A stretch of DNA of 6,172 nucleotides from CAVPRW01 sp046727435 [NCBI: bacterium] (GCA_046727435.1 JBKPCR010000324.1:1-6172), one strand, 5' to 3'. Shown: positions 1-4,944, numbered from the stretch's first letter. Numbers and translations: made by a program. Notes: generated by a model from the sequence alone, not told the origin.

Positions 1-237
1 CTGCCGCTCCGCAAAGCGCCACTCAACCGCGAGGTGCTGCCCCTCGACGTAGCCCAGCGTCCGGAGCTCGTGCAGGAAGGCCTGCTGCTGGGGGTACAGT
101 CCCGTAGCAGGGGGGAAGCCCGAGACGAGGATCCCGATCCGTCGCATGGTCGCTACCGGTTGCGCCTTGGGGTGGAGTGGCACCGCGAGGATGGCAAGGG
201 CGAGGGTGACAATGAGCCCGATGGTGCGACGCATCAT
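1..237 (-). CDS. ABC transporter substrate-binding protein, PF04392-like, N-terminal part (runs off the left edge)
   Basis: Reading leftward from ATG at 237 the frame stays open for 79 codons to the window edge. The protein begins with MMRRTIGLIVTLALAILAVP, a signal peptide with a basic start and a hydrophobic core, ending near the KAQP stretch. The mature part opens with RRIGILVSGFPP and then FLHELRTLGYVEGQHLAVEW, the hallmark opening of the ABC_sub_bind (PF04392) family, periplasmic or lipoprotein binding proteins related to TrpX/YtrF-like uptake systems. About 240 further residues of a usual 320 or so would lie outside the window. GGAGGA (245-250 on the complement) sits 7 bases before the ATG, and a second in-frame ATG follows directly. 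The ligand cannot be predicted. Family call is strong; specificity is unknown. Confidence 0.85.
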   Translation of the reverse strand, partial: MMRRTIGLIVTLALAILAVPLHPKAQPVATMRRIGILVSGFPPATGLYPQQQAFLHELRTLGYVEGQHLAVEWRFAERQ

Positions 238-293
238 CGTGGTGTCCTCCAGCAGGCACGGCAAGATCACCAACCGGGAAGGGTTTCGGCGTG

Positions 294-322
294 AGTGTAG
301 TGGGGTTGGGCAGGATGATCAA
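294..322 (-). promoter_or_regulatory. Candidate sigma70-type promoter of the ABC substrate-binding gene
   Basis: On the minus strand TTGATC (317-322) and TACACT (294-299) are separated by exactly 17 bases. Each matches four of six positions of the sigma70 -35 and -10 consensus. The -10 lies about 57 bases before the ATG at 237, leaving room for a short leader with the GGAGGA ribosome site. This is by eye only, and a GC-rich host may use other promoter types. Confidence 0.35.
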
Positions 323-367
323 GGAGAAACGGTTATGGGGAAATCGCTATGCCGCGCTTGCCGGTCA

Positions 368-480
368 TTCTCACTCAATGTGGGCTCAGCCGGATGTTCT
401 CGGGCTGTTCTCAGGAAGCGTGGGTTCATTCTTAAATAATCTGGGTTTGAGCGCGATGATATTCTCACTGACTGTGGGCT
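368..480. repeat. Cluster of four degenerate 19-base direct repeats
   Basis: Four units share the pattern TTCTYA, seven variable bases, then TGGGYT: 368-386 (TTCTCACTCAATGTGGGCT), 408-426 (TTCTCAGGAAGCGTGGGTT), 429-447 (TTCTTAAATAATCTGGGTT) and 462-480 (TTCTCACTGACTGTGGGCT). The first and last agree at 17 of 19 positions. Shorter look-alikes (TTCTCGGGC) occur at 397 and 516. All are in the same orientation with start-to-start spacing of 40, 21 and 33 bases. They fill most of the roughly 290-base gene-free gap between the ABC gene and the transposase relic. Such arrays are typical of protein-binding sites, for example transposase-binding repeats at the end of an IS21- or Tn7/Tn402-like element. 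That identity is inference; no terminal CA/TG end was established. Confidence 0.5.
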
Positions 481-526
481 GAAAACTGCGATGGTTTCGG
501 GCAGGACGATCTATATTCTCGGGCCG

Positions 527-985
527 CTACACATAGCGCGCCTGGACGAGGGCTTCGATGCCCACGTTGATGATATCTGCGAGGATATCTTTGCTCCGCG
601 CCGCCTCGAGCACCGCACCGACCAGGACGCGACGGCCACCGTCGCTGAAGGCGGTGATCCGGAGGTGCGTGCGAATGAGCGGGAGATGCCGCCAGCGATA
701 GCCGCTGACTTCATACTGCTGGAGGCTGCTCTCGACGTGCGGGGTCCCCATCACTCCGGCGATATAATCAATGAGGCGCGGAGGTAAGGCATCAAAGGCC
801 GGGAAGTACCCCAAGCGTTGAAAGGTCTTGAGCAGGATGGCCAGCCCCAGAGCGGTCACCGCCGATTTCGTGGCGTCGCGGATAAACGCCAGATCATCAG
901 CGGTCGGGGTGTAGAGCTCCCGCAGTTCTTTATCGGTCAGATTGGAATGGATCCGTGGATAGGCTGTCTCGTGAATCGCCGTCAT
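527..985 (-). pseudogene. tnpA: Tn3-family transposase, N-terminal remnant
   Basis: The 152-residue product starts MTAIHETAYPRI, continues through KELRELYTPTADDLAF and ILLKTFQRLGYFPAFDALP, and ends near DILADIINVGIEALVQARYV. This is the N-terminal DNA-binding region (DUF4158-type) of a Tn3-family TnpA. Full-length proteins are near 1,000 residues and continue after the RY with a segment resembling ELPAFSTL. Here a TAG follows at once (527-529), and the sequence beyond no longer resembles TnpA in the same frame. The DDE catalytic domain is therefore absent and the protein cannot transpose. It is divergent from the resolvase gene, with the res-like region between them, the usual order in one branch of the family. 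Start ATG is at 985; no strong ribosome site is seen. Confidence 0.85.
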
Positions 986-988
986 TGT

Positions 989-1141
989 CGTGCCAGGAAG
1001 GCAGAGCGTGCCAAAAGTGTACTTTGTGCACGGCGTCTTTTCGGGGACTTACCGGCGCGTGAGAACCCGCCTATCCCATGCCAGAACTCGTGCGAGAAAC
1101 AACATGCGCATAGTTGACAGCGGCAACAAGTTCTCGCACGA
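989..1141. promoter_or_regulatory. res-like recombination and regulatory region between tnpA and tnpR relics
   Basis: This lies in the divergent intergenic space where Tn3 elements carry the resolution site. A 26-base imperfect palindrome at 1007-1032 (CGTGC outer arms, AAAGT/ACTTT inner arms; 10 of 13 positions pair) has the size of a res subsite I. A perfect 11-base inverted repeat follows: TCGTGCGAGAA at 1088-1098 and TTCTCGCACGA at 1131-1141. Related half-sites are CGTGC at 989-993 and CGTGAGAAC at 1058-1066. In known systems resolvase dimers bind three such subsites, resolve cointegrates there and repress both genes. Which pairs form subsites II and III was not settled; the 54-base pair may represent the outer arms of both. 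Confidence 0.6.
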
Positions 1142-1177
1142 TACCGGAGACACGACATCTCTGCAACGAGGACCGTG

Positions 1178-1615
1178 ATGATGGCCACCGAAGCCCGCGT
1201 CTGCAAAATCGGCTATGCCCGTGTGAGTACACCTGGCCAGAAACTGGATGCCCAGCTCGATGCGCTCACCCAGGCCGGGTGCATGAAGACGTTTATGGAC
1301 CAGGTCAGTGGGATCAAAGCCGACCGCCCGGGCTGGGAACAGTTGATGGCTTATGTGCGACCTGGCGACACGGTGGTCATCACCGAACTGAGTCGGATGA
1401 CCCGGTCGCTCATGCACTTGTTGGAGATTGTGCGGGACTTCGAACAGCGCGAGATCGAGCTGATTTCATTGAGAGAACACATCGATACCTCCACGGCCAC
1501 GGGGCGCTGTTTCCTCGCCATCACGGGCGCAATGGCACAGATGAGGGTGTATGAGGAGCGGAGGGACTTCAGATGGCCGATGTATTCATTAGCCATATCC
1601 ATGAACAAGCCTTGA
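1178..1615 (+). pseudogene. tnpR: Tn3-type serine resolvase, catalytic domain only, 3' truncated
   Basis: The N-terminal resolvase domain is clear: KIGYARVSTPGQ with the nucleophilic serine of the ARVST motif, QLDALTQAGC, and VITELSRMTRSLMHL carrying the paired arginines of the active site. After TGRCFLAITGAMAQM, about nucleotide 1543, the family would continue with an E-helix (roughly ERELIRERT) and a C-terminal helix-turn-helix. Here an unrelated tail of about 25 residues ends at 1615. The DNA-binding domain is missing, so site-specific recombination is unlikely. GAGGA at 1168-1172 precedes ATG codons at 1178 and 1181; either could be the start. The tail overlaps the start of the TIR gene, which marks the join between transposon and island. 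Confidence 0.85.
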
Positions 1616-1893
1616 TTGCAACAGCCGTTCAACGCTACCTCCAAGACACCCTCACAGGTAAGGTAGTCATTCCGACGTGTTTTGGGGATCAAAACAAGGA
1701 CCAACTACCGGGGCCTTACGGCGATCTGCAAGGGGTTTATCTTCCGGATGACGCAGAGTATTTCGTGAGGTCCGTCGCAAGGCACTTGGGAGCGCCAACG
1801 ATAGCATCGGAGATCCTATCTGTAGTGCCCGATCAGGAAGTGCTCCGTCTTCACAGGGCGTTCGAACAATTCAATGCCCGTCGTGCACAGTAA
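1573..1893 (+). CDS. TIR-domain protein with the middle of the domain missing
   Basis: The 106-residue product starts MADVFISHIHEQALIATAVQ, matching the first strand and helix of bacterial TIR domains (VFISHxHE type). From residue 31 the text VVIPTCFGDQNKDQLPGP, then FVRSVARHLG, corresponds to the end of such domains, usually an (I/V)P(I/V)C strand, a proline-rich loop and a final helix. About 70 residues normally lie between, including the second strand, the BB loop and the catalytic glutamate of the NADase site (WxxxE-type). The reading frame is kept across the join, around nucleotide 1663. GGAGGG at 1560-1565 gives a good ribosome site for ATG 1573. TIR proteins act in phage defence by NAD cleavage or signalling; this one would lack that chemistry. 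A naturally short family member is possible. Confidence 0.65.
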   Translation: MADVFISHIHEQALIATAVQRYLQDTLTGKVVIPTCFGDQNKDQLPGPYGDLQGVYLPDDAEYFVRSVARHLGAPTIASEILSVVPDQEVLRLHRAFEQFNARRAQ

Positions 1894-1910
1894 GTTATGG
1901 AGGCGACACC

Positions 1911-2180
1911 TTGACGCGAACCCCGAGCACCTTAGCCCTGCTCGGGCTCATACTCGCCCTGGTGAGCCCCGCCCTGGCTGGCTCTGGGGTACGCTGTCAG
2001 ACCCACCACGAGCCGACGTTGAACCGGCTCATGACTCTGTGCGACAACGCCTCGAAAGCCGTTTCGACCGGGAGCTCGACGTTGCGGCAGTGGCAGACCC
2101 CCATCACGCCGCCACTGGGGAAGACTTGCACCAGCCCGTGGGACTCCCAAACCTACCAGGTGGTGCTCAATTGCCGATGA
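1911..2180 (+). CDS. Small secreted four-cysteine protein, conserved hypothetical
   Basis: TTG start with GGAGG (1899-1903) placed 7 bases upstream; no in-frame ATG serves better. The 89-residue product has a clear signal peptide, MTRTPSTLALLGLILALVSP, followed by ALA and a likely cleavage before GSG. The mature part of about 66 residues has cysteines at 29, 44, 73 and 88, consistent with two disulfides, and ends in NCR. It resembles a short hypothetical type with motifs like RCxTxxExTLxRLxTLC that I associate with mobile or accessory regions, but I know no function for it. It follows the TIR gene by 17 bases and precedes the AbiU2-like gene, so it is probably cotranscribed. A longer frame across the same bases is a shadow. 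Confidence 0.65.
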   Translation: MTRTPSTLALLGLILALVSPALAGSGVRCQTHHEPTLNRLMTLCDNASKAVSTGSSTLRQWQTPITPPLGKTCTSPWDSQTYQVVLNCR

Positions 2181-2206
2181 CCGGCGGTTTGAGTGAGGGC
2201 CAGAGA

Positions 2207-2268
2207 ATGACCGATGACGAACGGTTCAAGAGGTGGGGTGAGCATATTCTGAAGATCACGAGGAGATC
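2207..2268 (+). pseudogene. Out-of-frame 5' end of the AbiU2-like gene
   Basis: ATG 2207 has GAGGG (2195-2199) about 7 bases upstream and reads MTDDERFKRWGEHILKI. It then drifts into an unrelated frame and stops near 2284. The frame of the AbiU2-like gene reads HEEIMEALVSRR from 2257. Supplying one base around 2255-2257 would join them as GEHILKIHEEIMEALV, a natural charged helix. This is therefore most likely the true start of the neighbouring gene, separated by a one-base deletion or an assembly error. Confidence 0.55.
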
Positions 2269-2877
2269 ATGGAGGCCCTCGTGAGTCGCCGCATCCACAA
2301 TGAAGTGGGGGCAATCTTGCGCGCTAATCTACGGCTTCGGCGCGAGAATAATTCTTTCTACATGTGGATGGCCAAAATTTTTGAGGATTCCATTTTGATG
2401 GCGGTTCGGCGACAAGTTGACCCGCATACACGGTCTATCTCGCTCGCACGCCTGCTCAAAGAAATTAGCGATTGCCCTCATATACTCTCACGCGAGCGAT
2501 TCGTTGCGCAAGTCGTCACCCACTATTCGTCGAAGTCCGAAGGGGCAGCACACAGTGAGTTTGATCGCCTCGTCGCACCCGGCGCAGATCACATTAACTC
2601 AGATACGGTGCAGGCCGAATTGGCCGACCTCCTTGAGCGGACGAAGGGTATCAAGGAGTACACCAACAAGCGTGTTGCCCATGTCGATGCGAAGGGGCCG
2701 AAGGACTCCCCGATAGTCCTGGAAATCCACGATGTTCTAAACCACCTCCACGTATTGCGGGCCAAGTACATGGACCTGCTGCGGTGGGAAAGATATGCAG
2801 AGCCACCATTAGCAGAACCTCAATTACAGGATGAGGAAACGTGGAAGTCAATCTTTCGCGAACCGTGGATCCAGTGA
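2269..2877 (+). CDS. AbiU2-like HEPN-domain protein (abortive-infection type)
   Basis: The 202-residue frame contains FYMWMAKIFEDSILMAVRRQ (about residues 30-49), then VDPHTRSISLARLLKEI and LSRERFVAQV. This pattern is typical of the AbiU2 HEPN family (PF18734-like), where a helix with a conserved RRQxD or RLxD precedes a variable middle. NKRVAHVD (133-140) is the likely HEPN arginine-histidine region. The usual R-x4-6-H spacing is not cleanly met, so RNase activity is uncertain. HEPN proteins commonly act as RNases in toxin and phage-defence systems. ATG 2269 has GAGGAG only 3 bases ahead; the original start was probably 2207 in another frame. The 3' end overlaps the HNH gene by 37 bases, implying translational coupling. 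Confidence 0.7.
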   Translation: MEALVSRRIHNEVGAILRANLRLRRENNSFYMWMAKIFEDSILMAVRRQVDPHTRSISLARLLKEISDCPHILSRERFVAQVVTHYSSKSEGAAHSEFDRLVAPGADHINSDTVQAELADLLERTKGIKEYTNKRVAHVDAKGPKDSPIVLEIHDVLNHLHVLRAKYMDLLRWERYAEPPLAEPQLQDEETWKSIFREPWIQ

Positions 2878-3029
2878 TCGAAATCAGTTCTGCTGTATGG
2901 TTGTACCACACCGCTGGAGAAGTTTGCGCGTCGTTCCTACAGAGGGACTTCCCTACTTTCCGCCATGCAAACCTTCGCTTCAGTATCGCGATCTCAGAAG
3001 CAAAGAATCCGCAGGCACTTCGACAATAA
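2841..3029 (+). pseudogene. N-terminal segment of the HNH endonuclease gene, before the first frameshift
   Basis: GTG 2841 follows GAGGA (2833-2837) and overlaps the end of the AbiU2-like gene by 37 bases. It reads VEVNLSRTVDPVIEISSAVW, then GEVCASFLQRDFPTFRHANL and SIAISEAKN, a protein-like sequence with amphipathic helices. It then reaches a TAA at 3027. The HNH frame takes over around 3012-3025 with HFDNNQASTESFDATVRSPT. Skipping one base there joins the two into one protein. I infer that this is the genuine beginning of the HNH protein and that ATG 2965 is an internal or artefactual start. No domain is recognised in this part. Confidence 0.5.
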
Positions 3030-3603
3030 TCAGGCCTCTACCGAGTCTTTTGATGCGACGGTCCGCTCTCCAACAGAGTTTTCCTCAGTACAGACTTTAA
3101 GATTGGACGCAATTGTATCTTGCCTTAGCACCCTACTTGAAGCTTTTTATCAAATCGCACTGCATGAGGGATTACCGATCGACACACGCAAAATCACAGG
3201 CCATTGTTTCAACCGAAGCCAATTTGCCGAAATCTTCACTCAAGAAAATTACGTCCGAGTCTGCCCGCCTTGCGACGGGGATATGAACGGCCCGGAAGTG
3301 GATCACTGGCTGCCAAAGAGTAAGTATTCAGCGTTATCGTGCCATCCTAAAAATATCATGCCGGTTTGTCACCGCTGTAACTCGCGGGAATGCAAAGGCG
3401 AGAAATCTCCGATCACCCTGGCAAACCTCCATCCTTTCGACGATTGGTTTCATCCCTACGAAAGAACTGCCCACGCCCATTTCTCGGTCAAGGTGACTGG
3501 CGCTCAGGTGTCTCTGGTCAATACAGATCCAGACCAGCAGACACGTCTGAATAACCTTGATAGTCTCTTGAATCTCACGGGCCAGATGGTCAGTGGAATA
3601 TAA
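2965..3603 (+). CDS. HNH endonuclease, core segment
   Basis: The longest open segment of the gene, 212 residues from ATG 2965. Residues 98-146 carry an HNH (beta-beta-alpha metal) motif with a structural zinc site: C100-PP-C103, then VDHWLPKSKY with the D113-H114 pair, HPKNIMPVCHRCN with N130, C135 and C138, and a following KGE. HPFDDWFHPY lies just after it. These features predict a metal-dependent DNA nuclease, as in many defence systems such as the PtuB type. Upstream of the motif is a helical region (RLDAIVSCLSTLLEAFYQIA). The frame ends abruptly in LTGQMVSGI at 3603, where a +1 shift would continue into RWSVEYKLQANN. It is the downstream partner of the AbiU2-like gene. The G+C content is lower than in the flanking transporter genes. 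Confidence 0.75.
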   Translation: MQTFASVSRSQKQRIRRHFDNNQASTESFDATVRSPTEFSSVQTLRLDAIVSCLSTLLEAFYQIALHEGLPIDTRKITGHCFNRSQFAEIFTQENYVRVCPPCDGDMNGPEVDHWLPKSKYSALSCHPKNIMPVCHRCNSRECKGEKSPITLANLHPFDDWFHPYERTAHAHFSVKVTGAQVSLVNTDPDQQTRLNNLDSLLNLTGQMVSGI

Positions 3604-3847
3604 GCTCCAGGCTAATAATTACTTGAAGCAACTTGCTGACAAAGTGCGCAGGAAAAGCATCAAGACCACCTCTGACGAGGTTTTAGACACAGTTAATGAA
3701 CGGTTAGCAGAGATTGAGGCTGAGAGTACCAGGATGCCGCACTCGATTATACGCCGAACTGTGCTTGCACAGGTTAACACCTCGGAATCACCAAACTTCC
3801 ATGCGTGGCTAAAGGAGGCTGAGGAGGCGCTACTGCTCAGATTGTGA
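3593..3847 (+). pseudogene. C-terminal segment of the HNH endonuclease gene, after the second frameshift
   Basis: This segment reads VEYKLQANNYLKQLADKVRR, then a charged helical region (VLDTVNERLAEIEAES) and ends FHAWLKEAEEALLLRL. Removing one C from the GGGCC at 3579-3583 would make the upstream frame run LTGRWSVEYKLQANNYL, which is smooth protein sequence. It therefore belongs to the HNH protein and is not a separate gene; there is no ribosome site before its first GTG (3593). The reconstructed protein, 2841-3847, would be about 335 residues. Its TGA (3845-3847) overlaps the GTG start of the next ORF. Confidence 0.6.
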
Positions 3848-4344
3848 AGGTGCGGCTTGAAGATTATTCCATTGAGGCCTCCCATGCCTGCTATGAGGAT
3901 GAGTGGCGGGCACAGGAAGACAGCAAGTTCCTCATGTTGATCGGGCGTGAACATCATCCCGAAGACGGACTACAGACTGTGACTGGAACTCCTAAGGCAC
4001 TCAGAAAAAAGAGAGACAGCGAAAGTGTTCTCTCCCATCGTCAATCCGTGGATCAAAAAACTGGCTGTATCCCCTTGTCTGCCACAACATTGACCCAATG
4101 TCACTGCCTTTCTGGCGGTTGTAGAATACGCAGGCATACGCATATTGTTCGTTTGTCTCGGGCCGCCATGTTTCACGCTGGTTATATGGCCGACTTCGCA
4201 CCTATAGATCGTATGCTCTTCGTATATCAAGCCAGAATCGGGGAGATAATCCGTGCGGAGGGCCAGCAGGCGCCGAAGCTCTTCGTTAATGTAACTAGGC
4301 ATCGGAGATGTGCTGACGAGCACGTGCTTTCGCCAACCTCATAA
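3844..4344 (+). CDS. Unrecognised ORF, coupled to the HNH gene; 3' part probably not genuine
   Basis: GTG 3844 overlaps the TGA of the HNH gene in a GTGA junction, a classic coupling arrangement. The first 55 or so residues (VKVRLEDYSIEASHACYEDE, FLMLIGREHHPEDGLQTVTG, TPKALRKK) look like real protein. From about nucleotide 4015 to 4300 the frame runs antisense to a recognisable decayed HNH gene and is rich in Cys, His and Arg, as shadows are. The real gene was therefore probably cut near 4010 and the remaining ORF is accidental read-through. I do not recognise the family. As a third member of the AbiU2-HNH cassette it may be an accessory or immunity component. Confidence 0.45.
   Translation: MKVRLEDYSIEASHACYEDEWRAQEDSKFLMLIGREHHPEDGLQTVTGTPKALRKKRDSESVLSHRQSVDQKTGCIPLSATTLTQCHCLSGGCRIRRHTHIVRLSRAAMFHAGYMADFAPIDRMLFVYQARIGEIIRAEGQQAPKLFVNVTRHRRCADEHVLSPTS
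4001..4302 (-). pseudogene. Decayed HNH endonuclease
   Basis: Starting at ATG 4302 the frame reads MPSYINEELRRLLALRTDY, then IYEEHTIYRCEVGHITSVKH and GGP. At 4157-4158 the frame breaks and a second frame continues YAYACVFYNRQKGSDIG, then LWQTRGYSQFFDPRID and REHFR. This is a well-known HNH type (NDxLRRLxxxRAxxRCEYCL, xxVDHIIxxKHGG, LAYACxFCNRxKG, FFNPR). Degenerate sites are the first CxxC, now LPDSG; the D of the DH pair, now G; and the FCNR cysteine, now Y. The C-terminal 25-30 residues are replaced by CLSFF and a stop at 4001. The start overlaps the preceding small gene by 8 bases, the normal operon arrangement. It cannot be an active nuclease. Confidence 0.75.
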
Positions 4345-4537
4345 AATGTCCCAATTGTAGATAGTGGTCTAATTCCGATTGTTCTTCTGGTGAAAGGCCA
4401 AGACTTTTCTCTTGGTGCATCAGATCCGCCACACGTTCTTTCACCGCTTCGGATGGCTGGAAGCTTACAACGCCACTCGGAGTCGTTCCAGCCGCTATGA
4501 ACTCAATGACTTCTTCATACGCTTTCGTGATGCTCAT
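4295..4537 (-). CDS. Small conserved protein usually paired with an HNH endonuclease
   Basis: Eighty residues: MSITKAYEEVIEFIAAGTTP, then SVVSFQPSEAVKERVADLMH-like text, LSPEEQSELDHYLQLGHFMR and LAKARARQ. This matches a common family of 75-85 residue hypothetical proteins (FIAxGTTPxxVxxFxPSE, ExSELDxYLxLEHLMRLAKARAR) that I have repeatedly seen directly upstream of an HNH gene of the type found here. Role unknown; the acidic helical build would suit a partner or antitoxin-like regulator, but that is inference. I chose ATG 4537 over the upstream ATG at 4609 because AGGAGG (4548-4553 on the complement) lies 10 bases before it and family members start here. It appears intact although its partner is decayed. 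Confidence 0.75.
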   Translation of the reverse strand: MSITKAYEEVIEFIAAGTTPSGVVSFQPSEAVKERVADLMHQEKSLGLSPEEQSELDHYLQLGHFMRLAKARARQHISDA

Positions 4538-4608
4538 CTTCCGCCTTCCTCCTACACCACCGCACATATAGGTCAGGATACGACAGTTAGGCGTCTGCAT
4601 GGTCTGCA

Positions 4609-4944
4609 TTAGCTCATAGCTCCGGCGGCTTTCGCCGTGGCCACGTCCAGCCTCGACCTGAAGCCCACGAGATCTCCTTTGCGGAGCTTCAAGAAAAACT
4701 TCCCATAGTCATGTAGCGTCAGCATATTGAACTGGTAACGTTTTACGCTTTCATCCTTTTGCAGCCACTCGTCCAACCACTGAAAATGCGCGGTGGCAAA
4801 CTCGTACTTCTTTACGTTCTCAATGAACGACTGCTGGACGGTTGTCGGAGGGACGCCAGCGATCAACCGGCGTGCCCCATGCGACCGGCGAGGAAGTCCG
4901 GCGAAACACGCAACAACTAGCTTGACCCAGGCGACCGTTCTCAT
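4609..4944 (-). CDS. Hypothetical protein, unrecognised
   Basis: One hundred and eleven residues from ATG 4944, with AGGTGA seven to nine bases upstream. The first part (MRTVAWVKLVVACFAGLP, then RRSHGARRL) is short, basic and weakly hydrophobic. The rest is a soluble helical-looking sequence with many aromatics: FIENVKKYEFATAHFQWLDE, WLQKDESVKRYQF, LHDYGKFFLKLRKGDLVGFR and AKAAGAMS. I recognise no domain. It starts 11 bases after the permease relic ends and is on the strand of the small gene and HNH relic downstream. A TTG at about 4868 could be an alternative start if the basic N-terminus is not translated. A real gene is likely because this amino-acid pattern is not that of a shadow frame. 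Confidence 0.45.
   Translation of the reverse strand: MRTVAWVKLVVACFAGLPRRSHGARRLIAGVPPTTVQQSFIENVKKYEFATAHFQWLDEWLQKDESVKRYQFNMLTLHDYGKFFLKLRKGDLVGFRSRLDVATAKAAGAMS

Noticed and set aside
335-439. A 34-codon plus-strand ORF with AAGGAG placed 8 bases before its ATG
   Set aside because: It runs through the 19-base repeat array, has no recognisable protein pattern, and the AAGGAG overlaps the candidate -35 of the opposite-strand promoter.
368-480. The 19-base repeats as a CRISPR array
   Set aside because: The units are short, degenerate and unevenly spaced (21 to 40 bases), with a spacer of only 2 bases in one place and no cas genes in the window.
1114-1554. A 146-residue plus-strand frame in another phase over the resolvase gene
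   Set aside because: The resolvase frame has unmistakable family motifs; this frame is an Arg/His/Gly-rich shadow.
1874-2206. A plus-strand frame through 1874-2284 read as one 136-residue protein
   Set aside because: Its first part is a shadow of the secreted-protein gene; only the section from ATG 2207 looks like genuine coding sequence.
4023-4344. The far half of the 3844-4344 ORF as a Cys/His-rich zinc-binding protein
   Set aside because: It is exactly antisense to the decayed HNH gene, and its cysteines and histidines arise from that complement.
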